This document shows positions 36,474 through 47,762 of a stretch of DNA of 64,000 nt, piece after piece. Positions within the stretch are counted from its first letter, which is position 1, and every line of letters starts with the position of its first letter. Made by a program: the position numbers and the translations under genes. Source of the DNA: Cryptomeria japonica (taxonomy: Eukaryota > Streptophyta > Pinopsida > Cupressales > Cupressaceae); NCBI RefSeq assembly GCF_030272615.1, contig NC_081413.1:159774849-159838848 (forward strand), written 5' to 3'. The notes beneath the pieces are model-generated. The model saw nothing but the letters and a program-made list of their open reading frames with translations. It did not search any database and was not told where the DNA came from.

Positions 36474-36869
36474 TTATTTTATAAATCCAACGACAATTAA
36501 TAATATTATGGGTAGTGGAACAAGTTCCCATGTTTTATTTTTAATGAGAGAATCATATTCTATTTTCATAGCATTTTTCCAATTTTGATTTTCATTGGCT
36601 TCTTCAAATTTTTGGGGTTCAATTTCATATAGTGTCATTAAGGCAAAATACGTGTGTTGACTTCTAGTCATTTTAGGAAGAGAAGGTTCTACATTTGAAT
36701 CTTGGATTAAGGATTGAACCCACTTAGGTTTTTTAGAAGGTTGTACAAGATTATCATTAAAGGTTGATTGATTATATTCTTCACAATTTGATGTTTCAAC
36801 AATATTTTTAATTGAGCTAGGTAAGGGGGATTCTGAGATGTGAACATTTCGACTTAGAATAATATACAT
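36474..36869 (-). pseudogene. Copia integrase-RT linker (element 4)
   Basis: This open stretch holds the linker and the very start of RT: the basic/Ser-rich linker, TRSQHTYFALMTLYE, then WKNAMKIEYDSLIKNKTWEL, a strongly conserved copia RT N-terminal block. The frame breaks just after LVPLP. Confidence 0.88.
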
Positions 36870-38391
36870 TGACTAGATGTGGAGTCAATTTTTTGTCTCT
36901 TTTGTTTAGGGATGTGAACATATGCAGGACTCCCAAATATTTTAAGATGAGAGATATTAGGTTTTTCATTTGACCATTTTTCTAAGGGAGTTGAAAGATG
37001 TAAAGATTTTGTAGGAACTCTATATAAAATATATATAGTTGTAGTCATAGCTTTAGCCCAAAGAAATTTTCATGTATTAGAAGAGTGCATAATAGATCTA
37101 ACCATTTCTAAGATGGTTCAATTTTTTCTTTCAGCAACCCCATTTTGTTGGGGAGAATAAGGACATGTTATTTGTCTTTGTATCCCACACATTGCACAAA
37201 AATTGTCATAGTCTCTATTAATGTATTCTATTCCATTATCTGTTCTAAGAATTTTAATTTTGTAATTAGATTGATTTTCAACTAGAGTTTTAAATTATTT
37301 AAATTTAGAGAGAACTTCATCTTTATTTTTAAGGTAATATCCCCAAATCATTCTAGAATAATCATCGATAAATGTAAGGGCATAGAGGGACCCTTAAGAG
37401 AATAAACTTGAAATGGCCCCATTAGATCACTATGAAGTAATTCTAGGGTTTCATATTGCTTTCGATTATGAGTCTTGTTAAAGGGTTGTATATGTTGTTT
37501 ACCTAAGAGGCAACCTTTACAAGGTTCTAATTTATTTTCAATTTTTGGTAATCCAATTACAAGGTTATGACGAGACATTTCATTTAAGATCCTAATATTA
37601 AGATGTCCTAATCTTTCATGCCATAATTGTGTTTCATTTTTTATTTGTGTAGATATACAATTTTCTTTTGAAGTATTATTAAAAATAAAAAGTCCATCTT
37701 TTTGAATGCCTCCTACAACAATGGTTTTATTTTGATCTTTAATGTGCCATTTATCTTTTGTAAGAGAAATTTTAAAATTATCTTGGGTAAGTTGAGAACA
37801 AGATAGCAATTTTTTTCTTAAATTTGGAACAAATAATGCATGTCCAATGGTATCATTAAATTTTTTAAATTTACCCATTCCTTCGACTTTAATTACTGAA
37901 TTATCTCCTAAATATATATTTTCATTACAAGGTTCTTCATCGAATAAAACATCATACATGTATGTCATATGTCTAGATGCTCCACTATCAAGAATCCATT
38001 CATCATTAGTTGATGCAGATAAGGCAGTATAAAATGCAATATTCTTATTTTGATTTTGATTTGTGTTAGGTTTATAATTTTGATTTTTATGAGATCTATT
38101 TATGTTACAAAATCTACTTTTATTTTGATTGTTATGATATCTATTTTTATTTTGATTGTTATGAAATCTATTTTTATTTAAAAAACAAAAAAATTGAGAG
38201 TGGCCTAGTTTACCACAATGAAAACACTTTAATTGGTTGGTTTTGCTAATTATCTGAGAATTTTTAGAATGGTGAAATGATTTGGAGATATTATATTTAT
38301 TTTTATTACGATTTGTATATGATTTGTTATTATTTTTTTCTTGACATAAAAGAGCTTCCAAAGCTTTCTCTTTAGAATCAAAGTTTAACAT
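36854..38391 (-). pseudogene. Copia Gag C-terminus, protease and integrase (element 4)
   Basis: The stretch 37348-38391 reads, in order: a CCHC knuckle CFHCGKLGHSQFFC, an Asn-rich repeat (HNNQNKN units), the protease site DSGASRHM, the GAG-pre-integrase motif LWHERLGHLN...CKGCLLGKQ, and the integrase start LLHSDLMGPF. A frameshift at about 37360 precedes the decayed core, with readable SDNG-like and PQQNGVAER-like regions at 37080-37260. The C-terminal part at 36854-37048 reads LEKWSNEKPNISHLKIFGSP. Confidence 0.9.
38060..38185 (-). repeat. Asn-rich tandem repeat in Gag of element 4
   Basis: A roughly 30-base unit containing CTATTTTTATTTTGATTG is repeated about three times. It encodes the RxHNNQNK-type repeat between zinc knuckle and protease. 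It probably arose by replication slippage. Confidence 0.75.
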
Positions 38392-38678
38392 TACCCGTTC
38401 TTCTTGAATAAGAAGAGAAGATAGCTTTGATAAATCAGGAAGATCATCTTCATTTTTATACTTAGAGTTTAAATTGACATTGCTTCTTGTGATCTATTAT
38501 TAAAGGAACTTACAAGATCAGGGTTAACATTTCTACCTGTGGGTTGTTTTTCCTTACCGTCCACAATGTCCCATAACTTCTTGGCCATGAATTCTGCTTT
38601 TATTCGAATCTTCCATACAGAGTAATTATCTCCACACAACATGTGAGATTTATCAATTGTGAAGATATGTGAGCCCAT
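38392..38678 (-). pseudogene. Copia Gag N-terminal fragment (element 4)
   Basis: The open stretch 38469-38678 begins MGSHIFTIDKSHMLCGDNYS and reads VWKIRIKAEFMAKKLWDIVD, typical of copia Gag (UBN2-like). Most of the central capsid is missing: only about 70 codons separate this block from the zinc-knuckle frame, where 150 or more are usual. An internal deletion near 38390-38470 is inferred. Confidence 0.8.
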
Positions 38679-38845
38679 TTGAATAATTTATAATAAAATA
38701 ACCTCAGAGAAGTTTTGATAAAAATATATTAGTGCCTTATTTTAAAAAAAATCACCCCTTCTTTCTTTTTGTGACAATTGTTTGATATTAGAAATATTTA
38801 TGAGATAAATGAATAAAGTATATATGAAAATAATTTTATTTTAAA
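38679..38845 (-). other. Leader of copia element 4, inner part
   Basis: AT-rich leader between Gag and the gypsy insertion point. It ends with ATAAC (38846-38850), the target copy of the gypsy element. It continues at 57165. Confidence 0.7.
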
Positions 38846-38850
38846 ATAAC

Positions 38851-40234
38851 TAATGTGTTGTGAATGGACAAAGTTAGCAAATGACAAACAACACAAGACA
38901 CAAGAAAATCGTTAGTGTTAGTCAATCAAAAACCAATCTAAACAGGCATATCAAGAGAGATACTAAAATCATGCTAATATATCTAACAAATGAAACAAAG
39001 ATAATAAGGCATCTCCAAATGCCTCTTAGCATGCTCTTAGCTCCTTCTCCCTTGTTCCTCTCCTCTCCAAGTTCCAAAATAGTGTAGCTCTCAGCAGCTT
39101 TTTGCACTATGGATGCTTATGGAGGATTGAGATTTGAGTATTTTGCTCTAAATGTAAAATGAAAAGCTAAAATACTAGATGATATTAAAATGATTGATTT
39201 TAACCCAAAATAAAAAGATTTTAGTTTGCTATGCTAAATGCTCTCTAAAATCCCTATAGGTTAAATGCATACAAGTTTTCAAGATCTGGATTATGAAGAA
39301 ATGGGCTCTATTTATAGGGAAAATGGAGCAATGGATGGTTGAGATTGAGCAATCTCAGCAAGGGTCAGGATTGAATGATTTCAAATCCATGTGAGGGCTT
39401 TCAACCCAATCCCAAAATGACAAGTGTCAATGTGAGATAGGTTGAGAGGGGAGGGAATATGCATTAAATGCTTGATATGACCTTGGGAGTTAAAGTCAAG
39501 GTTAGTTGAATGAATAAACTCTTTATTCAAAGAATAAAGCTTTTATCTAATGGATAAACTCTTGTGAAAATGTAAAAAAGATAAATATGGTCAAAACAAT
39601 AAATGTTTGGAGAGGCAAGTTTGAAATAACCATAAATGGTTATGTAAGAGCCATAAATGGTCATGTAAGAGCCATTAGTGGTCTTGGAAGACTTTAGGGG
39701 TTAATTTGTTGAACACACAAAGCATTAAATTCTTTTCAAAGACTTTTTAAGTCTTTGAGAAGTGACTCCATTTTGCTTAGGAATGTGACAATGATTAGGG
39801 GATGGATTAGGCTATTTAGGAAGGGGTTAGAAGAGTCTAGAAGGGGATTAGATTTTGCAATTGGATTTGGTGGGTGAGGGAAAATAGGATTTTTATTTAA
39901 AATAAATTAATTTATTTCAATAAATGTGTGCAAGTTGCATTTGTAGGAAAATGCAAGTAGGGGGATAATGATTTAAATAAATATTTTTATTTAATTTATT
40001 TAAAAGAGGAAAAGGGGATTTTAATTAAATAAATAGATTTTATTTATTTAATTGATTGTGAATTTGGTTTAATGAATTAATTAAAATAAATTGAATAATT
40101 TATTTAATTAATAGAAGAATGTTTGGGGATAAATTAATTAAATATTAACTTAATTAACTGATGGCTAGTGAATTTTTAATTAAATAAATAGCGAATATTT
40201 ATTTAATTAAGCTGGACAGATTTGTGTGACTACA
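38851..40234 (-). repeat. 3' LTR of the Tat-type gypsy element
   Basis: Nearly identical to 55794-57159. On the minus strand it has a TATA box, TATAAATA, at 39309-39316. The half nearest the internal region (about 39890-40215) is an AT-rich run of ATTTAATTAAATAAA-like sequence. It starts TAATG (TGATG in the partner) and ends GACTACA. Confidence 0.95.
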
Positions 40235-40250
40235 TTTGCCCCTCTTTGAG
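40235..40250 (-). promoter_or_regulatory. Polypurine tract of the Tat-type element
   Basis: TTTGCCCCTCTTTGAG on the + strand gives CTCAAAGAGGGGCAAA on the minus strand, abutting the 3' LTR. Confidence 0.8.
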
Positions 40251-41361
40251 ACGGTACAGTTTATTGCGTCGTTTCAAAGAAAGAAAAATTGGTGTGAAGA
40301 AATACCCTATAAAATGTAAATTTAATGGGTGGTATGCCCCCTCGAGAGATGGGTCGAATTTTTTTGAAAAATCGGGCGATCTCTCGAAAAAGAATGAAAA
40401 TTGGCAAGGTTTTAGAAGAAAAAGAGTTAGCCATACGGGGGAAAAATAGAAGAAAATGGCGGTAAAATGGAGAAATGGGGAGCTCGGGAAGTTTACGGGG
40501 ACCACGACGATGAGCGGGGGGAAGTTACGGTGACGGCGAAGGGTATAAATGGGGTGAAAGGGGTAAAAAAATGATCATTTGTGACCGTGACTAGTGTAAA
40601 ACCAGAGCTCTGATAGTGACGTTTTGGAGGAGTGAGCAGCAGTTAGGATGCTGATACCGATTACAGAGCATAGATTTGAGCGAGTCCGACGGTTCCAGCG
40701 GCCAGACGACTACGGACCAGCAGTACGCAAATTGGAATTTTGAATTTTTATGCATTTTTGATAGGCTTTTTGCTGAGTCCAAGTCGAGTCGGAGCAAGAG
40801 CGCTGAAACTATGGTTTTGGCGCTTTTGCTCAATGAACTAGCGCTATGGTCCCGCAATGGCGCTATTGGCCTATTGTTTGAGCGCTTTTGAAATGTTTTA
40901 GCGCTATTGTGTGCATGTTTAGGTGCTATTGATTAATAAGCTCTATTGAGTGCTTAATTGCTCTTAATTAGTGCTACTATGTAGTTGTTTTAGCGCATTT
41001 GTAGTTTGAGCGCTATTGGATAGCTTATTGAGCACTTTTGTTAGGGTTGTAGCACTATTGTTGAGAAACTAGCGTGTTTGTTGGTAAAATAGCACTTTTG
41101 TTTTAGGATAAAGAGATGCCCCAGTTTGGATGAAGAAAATCTCTCGATGCCAATGATGGATGGAGGGCGATGTGAAGTGGGAGTTGTTTTGAACCATAGC
41201 AGCCTAATGAGACTTGGGTCATTTTTAGGATAAATGTCCGTTTGAAGTCTAGGTGGCCATGATTGCTTACCTGTTGAGACCCGAAGATACTTGATCAAAG
41301 TATCTGTTGATAGTCTAGGTTTAAACTTAAGAAAGTTTGAAAAAAAAACAACTGATGATGA
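40251..41361 (+). promoter_or_regulatory. Region upstream of the antisense PMD gene, rich in GCGCTATTG-like motifs
   Basis: No coding region is convincing. From about 40798 to 41100 a degenerate motif GCGCTATTG / GCGCTTTTG occurs roughly a dozen times at irregular spacing. The same motif recurs in mirror orientation in the gag leader (55517-55706). As it lies upstream of the PMD frame on the + strand, a role as its promoter or leader is possible. Its last bases before 41384 (TGTCCATGTGCAG) resemble a splice acceptor. Confidence 0.45.
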
Positions 41362-41383
41362 TTGATGAATGTCCATGTGCAGG

Positions 41384-42594
41384 AGGATCTAGGCGTGTTG
41401 CAGTTACGCGAGAGACATCCTGCGACACAAGGGTTGCGGGATCGATTGACAGAGGCAGAGATAGATTGTATTGCTGCTACTGGATTGTATGAGGTGATGC
41501 ACATGCCCATGATTCGGATGAATCACGGTTTGATCACAGCGTTAGCCGAGCGGTGGCACAGCGAGACATGCACCTTCCATCTGGCACAAGGGGAGATGAC
41601 AATGACCCTAAAGGATGTGTGGCACATCCTGCGAATTCCGATTCGGGGGGAGTTGGTCACATATGACAGATCCTGGGGGACCCTTGCAGTTTAGAGGTTT
41701 TTTGATGAGGACGTGTTTATTGATGATGACTCGTTTGCTTGGGAGGAGATAGCTATGTTATATGAGCCTCTACCAGCAGTCTTATCAAGTATCGTGGGAG
41801 GACTTCTTTGTCCAGATAGGCGATCACATGGTTTGGCCATGGGATGGGGGTAGGAGATCAAGATAATGATTACCGAGGGGACCCGATTTGCGTGGGGGCT
41901 GTGCATATTGGTGCACCTTTACCAGGAGCTTCATGAGGTGGTTTACCAGGGGAGGGGTTCCTTAGCAATGGGCATGATGCTTCTGCATATTTGGGCCTGG
42001 GAGCACCTACCAGTGACTCAACCAGTGAGTCTGAGGTTCCGTGTAGTAGATCAGCCATATATGTTTATGTATAGTGGCATGATGAGTCAGCCCCACCTGG
42101 GGAAGTTAGAGTGGTGGCGATGGGCACTGGACGATCTAGATGCAGTCATATGGCAACCATACCTGGAGTGTGAGCCATGGGATGATGATGTAGAGGCACT
42201 GCCCTATGTTTTTATGACCTGGTTCCTCATTGAGAGGACCTCGTACCATGTGGAGAGACAGGTGCCTGGGAGAGTGATGAGGCAGTTTGGACGGCAGCAG
42301 GGACTGCTGAGTGGATTAGGGGAGTATGCTCGGGTGATTCGGGAGAGGTACGCATGGGGGCCAGTGCTACCGTATGATCAGGCACTAGCAGAGTTTCAGA
42401 CACTACAGGCGAGATCATGGGACATACGACTGAGGGTCATGGATGCAGGAGTATTAGATGAGTATACGCAGTACCGGTTGGTGCACTCGATCTTACGGAT
42501 ATCCGATCCAGCAGAGTCGATCCTGGATTTTGAGGATGAGAGGGGACAGAGACTGAGGAGGGCAGGAGGTCGAGGACTAAGGGCAGGGGGATGA
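41384..42594 (+). pseudogene. Plant mobile domain (PMD) protein captured by the retrotransposon
   Basis: The protein begins EDLGVLQLRERHPATQGLRD and continues TEAEIDCIAATGLYEVMHMP, LITALAERWHSETCTFHLAQ, then GEMTMTLKDVWHILRIPIRG. These match the start of the plant mobile domain (PF10536, MAIN/MAIL family and transposon-borne relatives). Further blocks are LHIWAWEHLP, QPYLECEPWDDDVEALPYVF and VPGRVMRQFGRQQG. TAG stops at 41692-41694 and 41851-41853 break it. GC content is visibly higher than in the flanks. It is antisense to gag-pol, between integrase and PPT. PMD proteins act in transcription and silencing; the function here is unknown. The true start may lie in an upstream exon; a Met codon is at 41362. 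Confidence 0.85.
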
Positions 42595-43110
42595 GGAGAG
42601 GGAGGAGGTGGTGGAGGAGGTGGTGGGTTGGGGATGCGGGTTCAGCAGAGAGGAAGAGGTGGACTACCTCTATGGATAGCATAGGGACCATTGATATAGG
42701 GAGGAGTTTGGCTGGGTGGGAGGGGGATGGAGAGAGAGATCCCGATGGATAGAGGGGAGGGAGCTACTGGTGGTACAGGTGAGGTTGCTATGGATACTAG
42801 GGAGGGAGCCATTGGAGATCTACGAGATCATATGATAGCACATTTGCAAACTCGGATAGAGGATTTGGAGGCGGAGGTGGTGGCTAGGGATGTGCAGCTA
42901 TTTGCATGGGAGTTAGAGTTGGAGGTGGTACTGCGGGAGAGGGATAGTGTAGTGGAGAGATTAGCAGAGCTACAGGAGAGAGTCCAGATTGGAGTAGGAG
43001 TACAGGGGCCTACGGGGGAGGTGATGAGGGAGATGCGATGAGCACAGGCAGAGATAGACTACTGGCGGGGTTTATATGAGCAGGTGGTGCCAGTTAGTCA
43101 GTGAGCTCTT
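42595..43110 (+). pseudogene. C-terminal extension of the PMD gene: Gly-rich stretch and coiled coil
   Basis: After a TGA at 42592-42594 the same strand encodes a Gly-rich low-complexity run. The open stretch 42727-43041 follows, with residues about 30-90 (LQTRIEDLEAEVVARDVQLF, LEVVLRERDSVVERLAELQE) forming a clear coiled coil. GC-rich composition matches the PMD part, so it is probably the tail of the same gene. Remnants seem to continue to about 43300. Confidence 0.55.
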
Positions 43111-43309
43111 AGCTATTCACAGATGCGGTAGGCCAGATCAAAGCAATCACAGAGGGTGTAGAGCAGTGGGGGTGTGATGGGTCCTGTACGAAGGGAGAGA
43201 TCAGGGGATGCAGGAGTGAGTGGGGGTTCGATGAGGCCTCCATGGAGAGATGGATCACGTGGTGCAGACACCAGTGGGGGAGCAGGTGGTGATGGTGGTA
43301 CAACATCTA

Positions 43310-45390
43310 GCTAGAGTGGCATTTGTGAGAGCATTTTTGCATATATGTATTGTAGCATTGTTTATTTTTTGGATTGTATCTTGGATGGCTCTTGGTAGCC
43401 GATTTTGTAGACTTTATTGTACTTTGATATATGAGATGATATATATGAGGAGATCCCATATTTTGATGACATGCAGTTGATATGTATGGATATTTATGCA
43501 GGATGATGAGTTATTTGCTTAGATGGATATGTGTACATGTACGCATTTGATGAGATGTTTCTTATATGCATGTTTTTATGATGATTTATGATGTGGGATA
43601 CTGACATATGAATGCAGGTTTATATATGTATGATTTGTTTGATTTTTGATGTAATGCTTTATGTATGTAATGCCATGATGATGATGTATGCTTATGATAA
43701 TTTATGAATAGGATTTTGGTGTTTCCTATTGCAATATAATGATGAGATGATTTATGCAATGATGAATGATTTTATGTATGGATATGCATCTAGATGTTTT
43801 TAGTATGGATAAACAAAATGTGGAGTACAAATGTTTATATGATAATGTTTAAATGAATGCATATGTAAAATGGATATATATAAAATGGTATGAACCAATG
43901 TTTGGAAACAGATGGATTTATGATTCTAAATGCTTAAATATGATTAAGTTAAAAAAAGATAATGTGATGATACTATAACGTATGGTTTTAGTAACTGCAC
44001 CTTAATGCAATTAAAAAGAGGATAATGAATGCAATGTGAATGAATCCTAAAATGAGCATAATAAGATACTTAATAATGGATGAATGAATGCACCTTTTAA
44101 CTAATGAATAGATAAATGAAAGTATGCAATGATAAACGATAATGAAATGATGATGGATAATTGACACTAAATGAATGCATAGTAAATGGCTTAATACAAT
44201 CAAGGACAATTTGATCCCACGAATGAATCTAATTATTTATGATTGATGTCATGATGTAAATGATTAATGAAGAATTAATGTCAAAAATGAACTATATGCA
44301 ATATTAAGTTAAAAAATGACATGGATGTACTTAATGCAAGATGCACCTAAATGCGATGATGATATGACCATGAGGAATGCAAGGTTTTTGAGACTTTGCA
44401 TGATGCATTGATGATGTATCAGAGTACTCGGTCATGATTATATCCAAAACCAGCTTTAATGGTCACTTTTGCATATAAAGCCTACATATGAATGAATGAA
44501 TGGATGGGTGATATGCAACGAAATGCAAGATATAAATAGATGAGATGGAAATGACGACCATAGTGCTCTATTTTCATCATTGAGCTTTAAAATGTTGGAA
44601 GAGAATACAAGCATCTTGACATAATGATTCAAGATGACCTGAGTATTCCTTACATGGATTTTATATAGCAAGTTAATACAAACGACTTGATATAAGGGTC
44701 AAGTCGACCAAAGTATTGCTTGCGGAACAGACAAGGATTATCTCCATTCATGCATGACTTGGATCATCCTCCTTGATCTTAGGCTGATCATATCTTGAGA
44801 CGAGTGCATACCGTACTAAGAGATAAAACCTTTATCCAGTTTGGATGAGGTAGGAGGAACCAAACGAAGAGCATTGTTCCTGCAAACTAACAATATATAC
44901 ATAAAGAATAAAGAATAAGGATCCTTGGTAATGGTTCATGCTCATATGGTCGAGGTATACGCTGTAGTCAGCAAGCCATAATTATCAATGACTGCATTTG
45001 GCATAAGATCACGTAGCTTGGTGAACTTCCCACGTAGACACCATTAGTACATGCCCCAAAACTTCATCGGAAATAATGTGCAAATGATATAAAACAATGC
45101 TGAAAGATCCCGATACAGATAAATGAATAATTGTACTCACAAATCAACCAAGTATTTGATAGCTTAACATAATTTTCTTGTCAAAGAAAACGTCACTTTT
45201 GTCTTTGTTGTGGTAAGGAAGGATGCATCCTTGTTAAAGACAATTTCTGATTTGTTGATGTTGATTGTGTGGTTTGATTGGTAAGTGGTCATCGTGTGAG
45301 TATTTTGTCAATGTTTGTTTTGTATCTATGCGGATGAGTATGTACAAGGTGTTGCCATGTTTTTGTTGGATTTTCAATGGTTTTTCGTTG
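43310..45390. other. AT-rich low-complexity part of the Tat-type 3' region
   Basis: No coding region is recognisable. From about 43490 to 44450 the sequence is dominated by ATGA/GATG words (for example repeated ATGATGATGTATG and GAATGAATG). The rest, to 45390, shows nothing identifiable. Confidence 0.5.
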
Positions 45391-45510
45391 TTTTTGGATT
45401 TTGTGGAATAGTTTTGAATGTTTTTGGATTTTGTGAGACATTTTTGAATGTTTTTGGATTTTGTGAGACATTTTTGAATGTTTTTGGATTTTGTGAGACA
45501 TTTTTGAATG
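45391..45510. repeat. 30-bp tandem repeat, four copies
   Basis: The unit TTTTTGGATTTTGTGAGACA plus ten more bases (ATTTTTGAATG end) is perfect at 45421-45450, 45451-45480 and 45481-45510. A degenerate copy is at 45391-45420. Further degenerate pieces occur at about 45840-45890. It lies between integrase and PMD of the Tat-type element. Confidence 0.93.
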
Positions 45511-45959
45511 TTTTTGCCAATGAATCACCAGTAATGTAGAATCCACTTCCATCATCTATATTTTTAAAGGTATTGCCCCCAAGTGTAGACATGATTATGA
45601 TAGAGTGGGATGCAAGATGCATGAAGTACTATCTCTTTATTGTAGATCAAATAACAAGCCATGGTTTGGATGGATGGATGTGTGTATGTATGAATGTGAT
45701 TGCAACGAGCCTGAAAGATACTGGAGCCATTGTCTTTACGAGTGGCACCTGTTTGCCAGGTTTTCACCATCGCACTTACCTAAGGTGCCACTGGAGTGGT
45801 TGTTCACCGTTTGGATGCATGATTTTTCTTTACTTTTTGAATGTTTTTGTATTTCTTCAGGACATTTTTCTGAATGTTTTTGGTATTTTCTAGTATGCAG
45901 GGGAGCCTGATGCTCTATACAGCTTAGGTATAAAATTGTTTGAGGTGCATGTTGTTGAT

Positions 45960-46990
45960 TGGATCTACGAGTGGTTCTCCTTCTGATGTAGCCAACTGAT
46001 ATGCCCCAGACCTGAATACAACAGTGACAACATATGGGCCCAGCCAGTTTGATTCAAACTTGCCCTGATGTTCTCTGTTTGGTTGGTTGCGAGGATTCTC
46101 TCATAGAACAAGATCACCTACCTCAAATGTATGAGATCTAACTCGGTGATTGTAGCTTCGACTCATGCACTACTGATAGGCTTTGAGGTGATTGTATGCA
46201 GCTTGTCGCTTCTCATCAAGTAACTCTAAGTCCTGAAGATGGGATACTCTGTAGGCTTCGTCATCGATGAGATTGTGCAAGGAAACCCGTAATGATGGTA
46301 TTTCGACCTCAATAGGCAAGATAGCTTCTGCACCATAGACCAATGAATAAGGAGTTGCACCTGTAGGGGTTTGAATGCTAGTTTGATATGCCCATAGCGC
46401 GGGATTTAGTTGAACATGCCAATCACGACTGGCATCATTGACTATCTTCTTGAGGATTCTTAATATGTTCTTATTTGATGCTTCAACCTGACCATTGCCT
46501 TGTGGGTAATAGGGGGTGGAAAAGCGATGTTGGATGTGAAATTTCTCACAAAGTTCGCAGACATCCTGATTTTTGAAAGGAAGACCGTTATCTATGATGA
46601 TGGACATGGGCACACCATACCGATAGATGATGTAGTTGAGGATGAATGAGGCGATCTGCTTGCCGATGACTTGGGTAAGTGGAACAACTTCGATCCATTT
46701 TGTGAAATATTCGGTGGCGGTAATAATGAATTTATGGCCATTGGATGAAGATGGATGGATTTTACCCACAAGGTCAAGGCCCCATTGACAAAAAGGCCAT
46801 GGTGTTGTGATTGGTTGCAATTCTTGGGTTGGTGCATGTATCAAGTCTCCATGAACTTGACATTTCTTGCATTTTCTGACAAAGTAGTAGGAATCTTTTT
46901 CCATAGATGGCCAATAGTATCCATTGCGCAGGAGTTTCTTGGCTAGTGACGGACCACTTGCATGGGTTCCACAAATTCCTTCATGTACTT
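45960..46990 (-). pseudogene. Integrase of the Tat-type gypsy element
   Basis: The zinc-binding region spans about 46860-46990 (ending CKKCQVHGDLIH). The catalytic core in 46170-46904 includes WGLDLVGKIHPSSSNGHKFI (first Asp), SIIIDNGLPFKNQDV (second Asp) and PQGNGQVEASNK (Glu), followed by PTGATPYSLVYGAEAILPIE. A stop at 46167-46169 interrupts the C-terminal part, which continues to about 45960 (GDLVLYENPRN, GKFESNWLGPYVV). All three catalytic residues are present. It would join the element DNA to the chromosome. Confidence 0.93.
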
Positions 46991-47330
46991 CTTCTAAGGC
47001 CTTTGTTATCTCATCTTGTTCCAGACATCAAAGGAAAGTACCATCAAGACCGTGTCAGTATAGTGTTTCAACAATAATGGTATATCAAGCAGTTTGGCGA
47101 ATAAAGGTTTTACGTTGGTTATTTGATTGGTTGGGAGGAAGGGTGTGATCGCGGAGATAGGTGTAGAGCTCACTGTACCATGGCAATTTAGAACCGACAA
47201 GGTGCTATATCATGTTGGATTCAGGGATATCATAAGCAGGAATCCAAAGATGTTCTACCAAGAACTCGTAGCATGTTGAATTCTATGGAAGATCTAGGAG
47301 AGATGCGATGGTAGCCATAGCGTCAGCAAC

Positions 47331-47762
47331 TCAATTATGATCTCTTGGTATTTGCTCAAAAGTGATAGTAGAAAATGATGTCTTTAGATTGTCCACCATT
47401 TGCTTATATGGCATGAGTTTATCATCCTTGGTCTGATATTCATCTGTTGCTTGTCGAATGACCAGTTGGGAGTCACCATATACTTGTAGTTCTTGTAATT
47501 TCCATTGTACGGCTAGCCTGAGTCCCGTGATCAAGGCCTCATACTCTGCGATGTTGTTGGTGCATGGAAATGTGAGCCTGTAAGACTTCAGGATGCTATC
47601 ACCCTGAGGTGTGATAAACAGAATGCCTACCCCCGAGCCATGCCTAGTATATGAACCATCAAAGTATAGTTTCCATGGTTGTGTTGTTGTGATCATGAAT
47701 ATCTCTTCATTTGGAAAATTGGAAATGAGAGGAAGATCACCTATGAGGGGTGCATCGGCCAA
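47331..47762 (-). pseudogene. Second (plant-type) RNase H of the Tat-type element
   Basis: The domain reads WKLYFDGSYTRHGSGVGILF, TNNIAEYEALITGLRLAVQW and QVYGDSQLVIRQ, the D, E and D catalytic positions of a type I RNase H of plant/bacterial style. It stops at 47328-47330 where the usual HN.VADAMA follows, TGA replacing an Arg-type CGA. This additional RNase H, downstream of the retroviral-type one, is diagnostic for the Tat/Ogre group of Ty3/gypsy elements. Confidence 0.92.

Noticed and set aside
38881-39087. Small open frames repeated at 38881-39087 and 55824-56030
   Set aside because: They are identical because they lie in the two LTR copies of the Tat-type element; no protein similarity is apparent.
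40222-40449. 75-codon open frame at the LTR/PPT junction
   Set aside because: It starts inside the LTR and crosses the PPT, shows no domain and is unlikely to be a gene.
42437-42691. Leu/Ser/Pro-rich frame on the minus strand opposite the PMD gene
   Set aside because: It is the antisense of the GC-rich PMD coding region and its Gly-rich tail.
43988-44209. Hydrophobic open stretch on the minus strand resembling a membrane protein
   Set aside because: It lies in ATGA-rich low-complexity sequence whose complement encodes Ile/Leu/His by composition; there is no conserved motif and no neighbouring gene.
45391-45510. CRISPR-like array
   Set aside because: The 30-base units are directly adjacent with no spacers, and the context is a plant retrotransposon.
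45315-45622. Repetitive peptides on both strands encoded by the 30-bp repeat
   Set aside because: The unit length is a multiple of three, so any frame without a stop stays open; this is a consequence of the repeat rather than a protein.
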